From Desulfuromonadaceae bacterium (GTDB taxonomy: Bacteria; Desulfobacterota; Desulfuromonadia; Geobacterales; Pseudopelobacteraceae): DNA of 64,000 nt. The stretch spans positions 62,001 through 126,000 of the forward strand of contig JAQUIG010000002.1 of the NCBI GenBank assembly GCA_028683435.1, read 5' to 3'. The notes beneath the pieces are model-generated. The model was not told where the DNA came from. It searched no databases and was given only the letters and a program-made list of their open reading frames with translations. The translations under genes were made by a program, and so were the position numbers. Position 1 is the stretch's first letter; every line of letters starts with the position of its first letter. Of the stretch, positions 37,016 through 45,498 are shown piece after piece.

Positions 37016-37417
37016 TTAGCAGCCACATCCACAGTTATGGCAAACTTTCCTGAATTCATCTGATGGCGCAACAGTTTCCGGTGCAAACGCCACACGCCTG
37101 ACAGCTGTGCTGATATCTCCCATAATATCAAGGCGCATGCTTTTCCCGATAATATGACCAACGCACTGATTGCTATGACCATCCTCCAGGGAGGATATTT
37201 TAACAGCATTCAACATATCGGCATAACTTGTAACCTCGATAGTGGCATCCCGATTGCGCATGACGGTCAAGACTACTCCCAACCGCTTCATCTCAATAAT
37301 CAATCCGTTGAGGAAATCCAGAAACGGCAGACCATCGACATCAACATACCAATCATTTCTGATATGTTTCTGATTGAGAATTGTGATGACCATCTGTTTT
37401 GCTTTTTTATTCGCCAT
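37016..37417 (-). CDS. Uncharacterised protein with C-terminal CHNCGCGC tail
   Basis: A 133-residue protein I do not recognise. The first 70 residues are mixed (MANKKAKQMVITILNQK, then WYVDVDGLPFLDFLNGLI) and look globular. The last eight residues, CHNCGCGC, place four cysteines and a histidine at the extreme C-terminus, as in metal-binding or metal-delivery tails. The ATG at 37417 shares a base with the upstream gene's stop (TGATG). The stop TAA overlaps the ribosome binding site of the DUF815 gene, so the three genes look translationally linked. Confidence 0.82.
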   Translation of the reverse strand: MANKKAKQMVITILNQKHIRNDWYVDVDGLPFLDFLNGLIIEMKRLGVVLTVMRNRDATIEVTSYADMLNAVKISSLEDGHSNQCVGHIIGKSMRLDIMGDISTAVRRVAFAPETVAPSDEFRKVCHNCGCGC

Positions 37418-37914
37418 CACAGTACAGCCGGGCACTGGACGTCCCACTCGGCAAAGCCTTCGCCCGTAAGAGTCAGAAAAGAATCTATCCGCTGACGGTA
37501 AAATTCAAGCTGGCCCGCCTCTTTTGCCAGAAAAGAGAGCTCTTCGGCAGAAATCAGATGCTTACTATGCAGATATCGATACAGCGCAGTGATTGCCGTC
37601 AAATGGCGCTCCAGCATTACCAGCTCGGGATCAAGCGTATGAGTGATGAACCAGGAAGCGGCAAAAATGGTGATTATTCCTGGCTGGGGACGGGCAATAT
37701 TTTGGCGGCCAAAATCAATCAGATAATCACGCAGATAAAGGTCAGCACTGAACGCCAGTTCGGAAGCCTGTGCAGCGGCCATTCCCTCCACCTGAAGGGA
37801 GAGATAGAACAGTTTCAGGATCTGCTGGCAACGCTCATCAACCAGCAACTCCTCGTCAATGGTATCAAAGTCGAAGTCGTCATGCTCAAATTCAATTTCA
37901 GGGCTCTGCGGCAT
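37417..37914 (-). CDS. Uncharacterised acidic helical protein
   Basis: A 165-residue protein with no family I can name. The N-terminus is very acidic (PEIEFEHDDFDFDTIDEELLVDE is summarised by 12 D/E in about 23 residues), and the rest appears mostly alpha-helical (LKLFYLSLQVEGMAAAQAS, LTAITALYRYLHSKHL). No signal peptide or metal motif is visible. It lies 17 bp after the M29 aminopeptidase and shares a base with the next gene, so it belongs to the same operon. Position suggests a partner of the cysteine-tailed protein. Confidence 0.82.
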   Translation of the reverse strand: MPQSPEIEFEHDDFDFDTIDEELLVDERCQQILKLFYLSLQVEGMAAAQASELAFSADLYLRDYLIDFGRQNIARPQPGIITIFAASWFITHTLDPELVMLERHLTAITALYRYLHSKHLISAEELSFLAKEAGQLEFYRQRIDSFLTLTGEGFAEWDVQCPAVL

Positions 37915-37931
37915 AATGTTAATAGTCTCTC

Positions 37932-39032
37932 TTAGTCTGGATTAAGTTCAAGCAAATCTTTATGGACAAAGCGGCCGTTTTTCTGGATCAGCACATCGTC
38001 AAACCAGATCTCTCCATCAGAAAGGATTTTCACCAGATCCCAGTGTACGGAGGAACGGTTGCCGTTGTCACACTCGTCGTACGCCTGTCCGGGGGTGAGA
38101 TGAATTGAACCGAAAATCTTTTCATCAAACAGAATATTGCGCATCGGCTGACGGATCCCGGGATTGACACCGATTGCAAACTCTCCAATGTAGCGGGCAC
38201 CTTCATCTGCATCCAGAATTTTGTTGAGGGGCTTGGTCATACCCCCTTCAGCGGTCGCCTTGACTATTTTACCGTCAGCAAACTCGAAACGGACACCGTT
38301 GTATTCCTTGCCTTGATAAATACTCGGACAGTTATAGCCGATATGCCCCTGGACTGAGTTTTTAACCGGGGCGGTGAACACTTCACCGTCCGGCATATTG
38401 AGACGGCCATCACATTTGACGCCGGGCAGGCCGTCGATACTGAAACTGATGTCAGTATCGGGTGCTGCGATTCTGACCTTTCTGGTTCGGTCCATCAGTT
38501 TTTTAAGCTTTTCCTGTTTCTTTGACTCGGCTTTCCAGTCAATACAGCAGGCGGAAAAGAGGTAATCCTCATATTCATCCAGACTCATTCTGGCTTCCTG
38601 GGCTGAGGCATGAGTCGGGTAGCGGGTCACACACCAGCGGGTGTGTTTAACACGCTGATCGACCAGTGGCCTGGTCAGCTTTGAATATGCGACAACCGCA
38701 TCCTGGCGGGCATTAGCCATGACCATTGAATTGTTAGCGGCGGAAATACCGATATAGACCGTTACGCTCTTGTAGAAATCGAGCTTATGCTGCGGGAAGT
38801 AATCAAGCTGGAGTTTATTGGCACTGTTGTAGAAACAGCGATCAATTTCCGGCACTGAAAAATTGTATTCTACGTACTTTGCACCACGAGTGAGGCAAAG
38901 TGCATACAGCTCCTTCACCAGCGGCAACGCCTCAAGCCCGGCAGCATTGATAAGTACGACATCTCCCTTTTTCACCCTGGTCGAGTAATCCACCAGTATC
39001 TCTGCAAGCCGCCGAATTCTGGGATCATTCAT
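37932..39032 (-). CDS. M29-family aminopeptidase
   Basis: A 366-residue metallopeptidase of the AmpS/AmpT group (M29). The C-terminal half carries the likely metal ligands in order: E in DGEVFTAP, E in IGEFAIGVNP, H in GSIHL and H/D in SSVHWDLV. The N-terminal domain (RRLAEILVDYSTRVKKGD, INAAGLEALPLVKEL) is typical of the family. These enzymes remove N-terminal residues in the cytoplasm. It lies 26 bp after an M50 protease gene. Confidence 0.92.
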   Translation of the reverse strand: MNDPRIRRLAEILVDYSTRVKKGDVVLINAAGLEALPLVKELYALCLTRGAKYVEYNFSVPEIDRCFYNSANKLQLDYFPQHKLDFYKSVTVYIGISAANNSMVMANARQDAVVAYSKLTRPLVDQRVKHTRWCVTRYPTHASAQEARMSLDEYEDYLFSACCIDWKAESKKQEKLKKLMDRTRKVRIAAPDTDISFSIDGLPGVKCDGRLNMPDGEVFTAPVKNSVQGHIGYNCPSIYQGKEYNGVRFEFADGKIVKATAEGGMTKPLNKILDADEGARYIGEFAIGVNPGIRQPMRNILFDEKIFGSIHLTPGQAYDECDNGNRSSVHWDLVKILSDGEIWFDDVLIQKNGRFVHKDLLELNPD

Positions 39033-39058
39033 TCAGTACACTCCAAGTATAGCCGGAT

Positions 39059-39739
39059 TTAATGCATCATCAGCCTTGTAACGCCGAGGACAAGACCGCT
39101 CTGCGGACCGGCCAGCAGCTGAACACCAACTCCGAGGACCGGGGAAATAATGTACGAGAACATGTTGGTAAAAAATACCAGCGCGATGATGATTATCATC
39201 CCGTACGGCTCAATCCGCGACAATAGCGCCGCCTGTCGGTAGGGGAGCAGCCCTGACAACACACGACCACCATCAAGAGGGGGGACCGGTATCATGTTGA
39301 AAATTGCCAGCAACAGGTTGATGTAGACCGAAAATGCCAGCATCAGGACCAAAGGCTCAACCAGCATGGCAAGCGGTGAACCGGGAACGGCGGGATTACC
39401 ATAGGCCACCAGACCACGGAGCAATAACGCTGACACCGTTGCGAGCAAGAGGTTGGTAACCGGACCGGCGACAGCCACCCAGATCATATCCCGTTTGGGA
39501 TTACGAAGATTTTCAAACACCACCGGCACCGGTTTTGCCCAACCGATACCGATAAAGAAAATCATCAACGTACCTACGATATCAATATGCTTCAGAGGAT
39601 TGAGCGTCAATCGCCCCAGCATCCGTGCTGTCGGATCACCAAAACGCCAGGCGACATAGCCATGGGAAACTTCGTGACAAACAATTGCCAGCATACCCGG
39701 CACAAGCATTACTGAAAGCTTGAAAAAGAAACTTTCCAT
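39059..39739 (-). CDS. Site-2 protease family protein (M50)
   Basis: A 226-residue intramembrane metalloprotease with several hydrophobic helices. The zinc site HEVSHGYVAWRFGD (about 21-34) lies in the first membrane region, and the third ligand is in VPPLDGGRV (about 150-158). This is the short form without a PDZ domain, like the rhomboid-independent SpoIVFB-related group widespread in bacteria. ATG 39739 has AAAGGA seven bases upstream; the frame extends to 39808 without support. A promoter just upstream makes it the first gene of a six-gene operon. The substrate is unknown. Confidence 0.9.
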   Translation of the reverse strand: MESFFFKLSVMLVPGMLAIVCHEVSHGYVAWRFGDPTARMLGRLTLNPLKHIDIVGTLMIFFIGIGWAKPVPVVFENLRNPKRDMIWVAVAGPVTNLLLATVSALLLRGLVAYGNPAVPGSPLAMLVEPLVLMLAFSVYINLLLAIFNMIPVPPLDGGRVLSGLLPYRQAALLSRIEPYGMIIIIALVFFTNMFSYIISPVLGVGVQLLAGPQSGLVLGVTRLMMH

Positions 39740-39773
39740 CTGAGAGTCCTTTGAACTGAATAAATCTGCATCT

Positions 39774-39802
39774 TTTCTAGCAGAGTGACCCGGTAAAGTC
39801 AA
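39774..39802 (-). promoter_or_regulatory. Promoter of the M50-to-HDOD operon
   Basis: On the minus strand TTGACT (39802-39797) and TAGAAA (39779-39774) are 17 bp apart, 34 bp before the M50 start. It lies after the glnA terminator, so the operon seems independent of glnBA. Confidence 0.65.
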
Positions 39803-39826
39803 TTGCAAGGCAATCTATGAAACGCC

Positions 39827-39852
39827 AAAAAGGCGGGATCGCTCCCGCCTTT
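39827..39852 (-). terminator. Terminator after glnA
   Basis: On the minus strand AAAGGCGGGA pairs perfectly with TCCCGCCTTT around a four-base loop and is followed by T residues. It closes the glnB-glnA unit. Confidence 0.92.
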
Positions 39853-39879
39853 CATGGATTTATGCAGTTTGGGTATTAA

Positions 39880-41292
39880 TTAAATATCGTAGTACAGTTC
39901 AAACTCAAGTGGCACGGGACGCATGCGGATAGGATTTACTTCTGCCTCGGTTTTGTACTCAATCCACTTCTCGATAACATCGGGAGTAAATACATCACCC
40001 TTCAGAAGGAACTCATGGTCTTCCTTAAGACATTTCAGAGCGTCTTCAAGAGTACCCGGTGCTGACGGAATATCCTTTAACTCCTCAGGAGAAAGACCGT
40101 AAATATCCTTGTCCAGAGGCTGGCCCGGATCAATTTTGTTTTCGATACCATCCAGGCCGGCCATCAGCATGGCGGCAAACGCCAGGTAACCATTGCATGA
40201 TGGATCGGGGGTACGATATTCTACACGCTTTGCCTTCGGATTAGTCGACATCATTGGAATACGGAGTGAAGCAGAGCGATTACGGCTTGAGTAAGCCATA
40301 TTAACCGGAGCCTCGAAGCCGGGGACTAATCGTTTGTACGAGTTGGTAGTCGGATTGGTAATGGCACAGAGGGCCCTGGCGTGCTTGATGATCCCACCGA
40401 TGTACCAGAGTGCCATCTGGGAAAGTCCGCCGTACTTATCACCGGCAAAAAGGTTCTGTCCATCCCTCCATATCGACATGTGGCAGTGCATCCCCGAACC
40501 GTTGTCGCCGTAGAGCGGCTTGGGCATAAAGGTTGCCGATTTGCCGTTCCGGTTGGCTACGTTCTTGATGACATATTTGAACCATTGCAGCTGGTCAGCC
40601 ATGTCAACCAGCGAGGAGAAACGCATATCTATTTCGGCCTGACCACCGGTGGCAACTTCGTGATGCTGGCACTCCACACGTATACCGACACTTTGAAGCA
40701 CTTCGACCATTTCGTTACGCAGGTCATTCTGAGAATCAACTGGTGAACAGGGGAAGTACCCCTCTTTGTGACGAGGTTTGTAGCCAAGATTCGGGAACTC
40801 CTCGCGGCCGCTATTCCAGGCGCCTTCAGAGGAATCAACCGTGTAGAACGACTGATTTGCCGTCGAAGAAAACCGGACATCGTCGAATATAAAAAATTCA
40901 GCTTCCGGGCCAAAGAAAGCGGTATCGCCGATGCCCGTTGACTTCAGGTACATTTCCGCTTTTTTGGCGATATTACGCGGATCTCTGGTGTAATCTTCCT
41001 TGGTAATCGGGTCGAAGATGTCGCAAATGATCGACATGGTCGGAACCTTGACAAAGGGATCTATTTTGGCCGTGGTGGGATCAGGAAGCAGGATCATGTC
41101 AGAAGCGTGGATAGGCTGCCAGCCACGAATTGAAGAGCCGTCAAAGCCTTGTCCCTCTTCAAAGGTATCCTCACTAAACTCGGTTATTGGCACTGAAAGA
41201 TGCTGCCAGGTACCAATAAAATCCATAAATTTGTAATCAACCATCTTCACACAATTCTCTTTAGCAAACTCAAGTACCTGCTTCGGTGTCAT
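39880..41292 (-). CDS. glnA: Glutamine synthetase, type I
   Basis: Makes glutamine from glutamate, ammonia and ATP; the main ammonium-assimilation enzyme. The 470-residue GlnA is full length, with [17 protein letters not shown], the catalytic [19 protein letters not shown], the ATP-site [14 protein letters not shown] and NRSASLRIP. The adenylylation tyrosine is present in [10 protein letters not shown], so covalent control is possible. It follows glnB by 29 bp, and its terminator is clear. Control is probably by NtrC through the -24/-12 promoter in front of glnB. Confidence 0.98.
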   Translation of the reverse strand: MTPKQVLEFAKENCVKMVDYKFMDFIGTWQHLSVPITEFSEDTFEEGQGFDGSSIRGWQPIHASDMILLPDPTTAKIDPFVKVPTMSIICDIFDPITKEDYTRDPRNIAKKAEMYLKSTGIGDTAFFGPEAEFFIFDDVRFSSTANQSFYTVDSSEGAWNSGREEFPNLGYKPRHKEGYFPCSPVDSQNDLRNEMVEVLQSVGIRVECQHHEVATGGQAEIDMRFSSLVDMADQLQWFKYVIKNVANRNGKSATFMPKPLYGDNGSGMHCHMSIWRDGQNLFAGDKYGGLSQMALWYIGGIIKHARALCAITNPTTNSYKRLVPGFEAPVNMAYSSRNRSASLRIPMMSTNPKAKRVEYRTPDPSCNGYLAFAAMLMAGLDGIENKIDPGQPLDKDIYGLSPEELKDIPSAPGTLEDALKCLKEDHEFLLKGDVFTPDVIEKWIEYKTEAEVNPIRMRPVPLEFELYYDI

Positions 41293-41321
41293 CTGTTACT
41301 CCTTTCGGGATATGTTTTTTA

Positions 41322-41675
<354 letters not shown>

Positions 41676-41745
41676 TTACGTGAGATTTATGAAAGCAAGG
41701 AAAAACAGGTTTCACGAGACTGACAAGACAGCCCTTCCTTGGTTC

Positions 41746-41765
41746 AAAAGCAAGCTCCTTGCCAA
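41746..41765 (-). promoter_or_regulatory. Sigma-54 (-24/-12) promoter of glnB-glnA
   Basis: On the minus strand TTGGCAAGGAGCTTGCTTTT has GG at -24 and GC at -12 with exactly ten bases between, matching TGGCAC-N5-TTGCA closely. It lies about 85 bp before the glnB start. A separate TATAAT (41785-41780) lies just upstream and may be the -10 of a weaker sigma-70 promoter. Confidence 0.85.
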
Positions 41766-41914
41766 CTAGCCACTTAATTATTATAGCCGTATATTCGCAT
41801 AGTTAGTAAACACCGACTAATTACAGCCGCAGTCGCTGCCCAACCATATGCCCAACAAACAATCATCAGCCAGACAGATCTGCACATAATAATGGCACAG
41901 GGAGCGGATGATGA

Positions 41915-42628
41915 TCAGATATTTATATCCTTAAGCTCCTTGATTATCTCAACCTGGCGCTGGTTGATATAGTATGAGATCTGCTGTTGAGAATGTTTTT
42001 CCGCGTGAAATTCTATGATGCAGGTAAATGGAGCATTCATCCCGATAACTTTAATAATCGTCGCACTCAGCCCCACTTCAAGCTTGGAGTTGCCGTCAAG
42101 CTCGGGCAGTTTCAAAAAAATATTTATGTCAAGACCCGCCACGAGAAGATCGGCAGACATGGTGCTGATTGCAGCACCTCCGAGCGAAATATCCTTAACA
42201 TTACCTGTTAAAATATCTCCTTCAAAAACCAGTTCCGCTTCAACCGGATTATCAAGAAGAACCCGCACAAACCGTCTCATATCCGAACGAATATTTGCAT
42301 AACCGAAATTGCACAGAATAACGCGTTTTTTGGCAGAACTTACATAAAATGCCTCAGCGATCATATCTTCCGGGAATGAGCTCAGTGCATGAGCATGGAT
42401 GAGCGTTTTTTTCTCCATATTGATTACCTTGGCCTGATACTCATGAACGGCAAACTCTGCCATTTCATTTTCGATACTCAGCAAGGTGGCATCATATGAA
42501 ACGGGGATTTCTTTGTAATAGTTTAAAAATGAAAACGTCTTGCCGATCATCTCCTGTAAAAACTGGAGAATAACCAGCATATCCTCTCGTTCAGTTCCTC
42601 GCACTGCTTTGTCGTAATATGGAGACAC
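41915..42628 (-). CDS. PilZ-domain protein
   Basis: A c-di-GMP receptor-type protein. The C-terminal PilZ domain (about residues 115-230) has the binding motifs RRFVRV and, about 30 residues on, DISLGGAAIS. The N-terminal part (residues 1-110) resembles the YcgR-N/PilZN module, with LSIENEMAEFAVHEYQAKV. The frame is open to TTG 42688, but that codon overlaps the start of the divergent M23 gene. GTG 42628, with GGGGTG six bases upstream, is a better start and gives about 237 residues. It may control motility or exopolysaccharide. Confidence 0.82.
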   Translation of the reverse strand: MSPYYDKAVRGTEREDMLVILQFLQEMIGKTFSFLNYYKEIPVSYDATLLSIENEMAEFAVHEYQAKVINMEKKTLIHAHALSSFPEDMIAEAFYVSSAKKRVILCNFGYANIRSDMRRFVRVLLDNPVEAELVFEGDILTGNVKDISLGGAAISTMSADLLVAGLDINIFLKLPELDGNSKLEVGLSATIIKVIGMNAPFTCIIEFHAEKHSQQQISYYINQRQVEIIKELKDINI

Positions 42629-42687
42629 CACAAGCACCCCGAAGATGAAGAATTGAACTATTTTTGAAAATGAGATATACTTAGACA

Positions 42688-43560
42688 ATGGATTTAACTA
42701 TCAGAAAATGTGCCGAACAACAAGCACAATTGACAAATTCTGTCAAAGCGCCTCGTCTGCTTCGGAACAGGTTCCACTTTTCATGCAAGCTGACTTTGAC
42801 CCTTGTTTTTAGTCTGATCAGCTCCTTCGCAGGAGCTGACATTTATCGATTTGTCACTATCGACGGTGTTGAAACATTTACCGATGCCCCCAGCAACAAG
42901 AGTGCCACGGTGGTCATTAAAGAGCGTACGGTGGCCGGTTCCAAACAGCGGAAATCATCTAAAAAAGTAAAGGTTCATGACGTTTCACTCGATGAAATAG
43001 TCCAAAAAACTGTGGTTGCCTCTCTCCATCCGCACGAAGCGGAACAAAACGGTTTCAAACCTCACCTGCCACCTGTCGGGGGCACGATAACCTCCCGAGC
43101 TGGAATGAGAATCGACCCCATCGACGGAACCTGGCGTCAGCACAATGGTATTGACATAGCGATCCCTAGCGGAACCGTAGTTAATCCGGTTGCTCCCGGC
43201 GTGGTCGTCTACAGCGGAAGCCGTTCGGGATATGGCAATACAGTTGTTGTCGAACATGACAACGGAATCATTACTCTCTATGCACACAACAGCCGGATTC
43301 TCGTATCGGATGGGCAGGAGGTTACGACTGAAAGTACCTTGGCTCTTTCTGGCTCTACCGGAAGATCAACCGGACCGCACCTCCATTTTGAAGCATGGCG
43401 GTCAGGATCAAACATCACTATGGCCTTCCTCCCCGACAGCGGTGTGACGCTGCCGAAAACAACGCTGCTCGCCAGCAGCCATAGAGCCCACCGTTTTCGG
43501 AGTGAGACTCTTTCCGACGGCTCTATCCTCTTCACCAACATTCCTGAATCAATCCCCTGA
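42688..43560 (+). CDS. M23-family peptidase with DUF4124 domain
   Basis: An exported 290-residue protein. After a positively charged N-terminus, a hydrophobic stretch (LTLTLVFSLISSFAGA) should direct it to the periplasm. A DUF4124-like segment follows (DIYRFVTIDGVETFTDAPSN). The C-terminal LytM/M23 domain (about 130-260) has HNGIDIAIPSG and GPHLHFEAWR, with the expected H/D and HxH zinc ligands, so catalysis is possible. Such proteins cut peptidoglycan cross-links. It overlaps the aldolase-like gene by one base (TGATG). Confidence 0.9.
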   Translation: MDLTIRKCAEQQAQLTNSVKAPRLLRNRFHFSCKLTLTLVFSLISSFAGADIYRFVTIDGVETFTDAPSNKSATVVIKERTVAGSKQRKSSKKVKVHDVSLDEIVQKTVVASLHPHEAEQNGFKPHLPPVGGTITSRAGMRIDPIDGTWRQHNGIDIAIPSGTVVNPVAPGVVVYSGSRSGYGNTVVVEHDNGIITLYAHNSRILVSDGQEVTTESTLALSGSTGRSTGPHLHFEAWRSGSNITMAFLPDSGVTLPKTTLLASSHRAHRFRSETLSDGSILFTNIPESIP

Positions 43561-44795
43561 TGCTCGATCAGATTGGCAAATACACCGCAAAACTTATTTC
43601 AAATGGTTCGGCACTGACAGGACAGATAACCTTTGCTGTCCAGGATGATGTCATCATTTCTGCCGGCGAACCGAACCTGGCCTCGCTGTCGGAATCAGTA
43701 CTATCCCGCCTGAATTGCCTCACACTGGTTATCGCCACACCTTCACTCCCTTTTGCTGATTTTCTGGTTCAAAGGTGCGCCGGTCATGGGCAGAAAATAA
43801 TCCCGCGCGACACCGAAACCCGCACTTTTCTGCATGACATTCCGATTATACGCAAAAACGAGCTACATTCTGCACCTGCTGAGAAAATTGCCGCTCTGCT
43901 GGGGACGCGTAAAGGGATCGTCGTTGAGGATGTCGGGATCATCGCAACAGGCGCATTGACGGTTGAACAGGCCTATATCAACTGGTCTTCGGTTTTTCAT
44001 TCAACCTATATCAAATACCTTGAAGATCTGCTTGAAGACGGCTTTATGCTCCCAGGTGAAGAAGATGCGTTTAACCATTTTCGCCGGGAATGGCTACTTC
44101 CGCTTTCATCTGATGGGCTCGAGTTTCGCCACGGGCCGTTTATTGAAAAAAATGTCATTCTGGAGGAGATAGCCCGCGTCGGCAGGTATACCGTCCAACG
44201 ACGCTTGGTTGATTCTTTTTTCGGCAATATTTCATATTCAAACGGGAATCTGATCTATATCTCCCAAACCGCAGCCAGTCTGGACGAACTCGCCGGTTGC
44301 ATCAATCCGGTCCCATTTGAAAACAGCTCAACAGTCGGCATCACCGCCTCCAGCGAACTGGTTGCCCATCGCGCCATTATTAAAACGACCGGCTGCCGTG
44401 CCGTTCTGCACGGCCACCCGCGCTTCTCAGTTGTCATGAGCATGATATGTAATGAAAAAGAATCGTGTCATGTTACGGACTGCTGGAAGGATTGTTCAAA
44501 AGTCCGCTTTCTGGGAAATACTCCGGTAGTAGCGGGTGAGATCGGTGCCGGCGGCATCGCGAGGAATGTTCCGCCGGTGATCGGTAGAAGCGGAAGCGCC
44601 ATCGTGTACGGTCACGGCGTATTCAGTATCGGTATGACCGATTTCCGCGAGGCGTTTCAGGGTCTGGTTGATGTCGAGAACTGGTGCCGGAAGGAATATT
44701 TCAGGCTTATTGACGAAAAGATGAATGAGTCACCCCAATTCAACCCTGAAAGATTAAAAGTTACCCCCGCACCTTCCTTGCAATTTCAAACATAG
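43560..44795 (+). CDS. Two-domain class II aldolase/adducin-like protein
   Basis: A 411-residue protein of two related halves. The second half (about 205-395) is a recognisable class II aldolase domain with zinc-type VLHGHPRF and VYGHGVFSIGMTDF. The first half (1-165) repeats its pattern: GKYTAKLISNGSALTGQITF aligns with GRYTVQRRLVDSFFGNISYS, and EDVGIIATGALTVEQAYINW aligns with GHGVFSIGMTDFREAFQGL, but the HxH pair is missing, so it is probably inactive. The substrate is unknown. It is coupled to the M23 gene and ends within the rlmB 3' end on the other strand. Confidence 0.85.
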   Translation: MLDQIGKYTAKLISNGSALTGQITFAVQDDVIISAGEPNLASLSESVLSRLNCLTLVIATPSLPFADFLVQRCAGHGQKIIPRDTETRTFLHDIPIIRKNELHSAPAEKIAALLGTRKGIVVEDVGIIATGALTVEQAYINWSSVFHSTYIKYLEDLLEDGFMLPGEEDAFNHFRREWLLPLSSDGLEFRHGPFIEKNVILEEIARVGRYTVQRRLVDSFFGNISYSNGNLIYISQTAASLDELAGCINPVPFENSSTVGITASSELVAHRAIIKTTGCRAVLHGHPRFSVVMSMICNEKESCHVTDCWKDCSKVRFLGNTPVVAGEIGAGGIARNVPPVIGRSGSAIVYGHGVFSIGMTDFREAFQGLVDVENWCRKEYFRLIDEKMNESPQFNPERLKVTPAPSLQFQT

Positions 44796-45498
44796 CAATC
44801 CCGCCTGCAACAGAGGCATTGAGCGAACTAACCCCCCCATACTGCGGGATCGACATCACGACATCGCACTGTTTACGCACGAGCTGTCTGATCCCCTCCC
44901 CTTCTCCTCCGACAACTAGGGCAACGTTTCCTGAGAAGTCTGTTCCATAGACCGACTGCCTGGCCGCGCCATCGAGTCCATACACCCAGTAGCCGAGCTT
45001 TTTCAGCGTTTCAAGTGTTTGGGCAACATTGGTAACCATGGCCACCGGGACAGTCTCTACAGCGCCTGCCGACGTCTTCTCTGCGGCTGCAGTTATACCG
45101 CAGGCACGGTCTTTGGGGATAAGGACGCCGTCAACCCCGGCACAAGCGGCTGAGCGGATCAAAGCGCCAAGATTATGCGGGTCCTGTATGGCATCCAGAA
45201 CGAGGAGAAAACCATTCGAAGAAGACTGGCTGATCGTTGTCAGCAGTTCGTCGAAGTCGGCATAGCGGAAGGGCTCTACTTCCAGGGCGATACCTTGGTG
45301 ATGCGACGATGCACACATCTTGGTAAGGTCCAACTTATCCCGGCGGTGCACCGCAACGCCGCGTTCCTCGGCCAGCCTGATAATCTTTTCAACCCGATGA
45401 TCTGCGGCACTGATTTGCACATACAGGTTGAACGCACCGCGTGTCCCCTGCAGAGATTCTTTTACCGGATTGACGCCAAAGATCAGCTCACCTTTCAT
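44761..45498 (-). CDS. rlmB: 23S rRNA Gm2251 2'-O-methyltransferase RlmB
   Basis: A SPOUT-family enzyme that methylates a guanosine in the peptidyl-transferase region of 23S rRNA. The 245 residues contain the N-terminal substrate-binding domain (GVNPVKESLQGTRGAFNLYV) and the knotted SAM domain with DAIQDPHNLGALIRSA, LVVGGEGEGIRQLV and IPQYGGVSSLNASVAGGIAMFE. Other TrmH-like targets cannot be excluded. It overlaps pyrF (ATGA), and its 3' end overlaps the convergent aldolase-like gene by 35 bp. Confidence 0.93.
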   Translation of the reverse strand: MKGELIFGVNPVKESLQGTRGAFNLYVQISAADHRVEKIIRLAEERGVAVHRRDKLDLTKMCASSHHQGIALEVEPFRYADFDELLTTISQSSSNGFLLVLDAIQDPHNLGALIRSAACAGVDGVLIPKDRACGITAAAEKTSAGAVETVPVAMVTNVAQTLETLKKLGYWVYGLDGAARQSVYGTDFSGNVALVVGGEGEGIRQLVRKQCDVVMSIPQYGGVSSLNASVAGGIAMFEIARKVRG

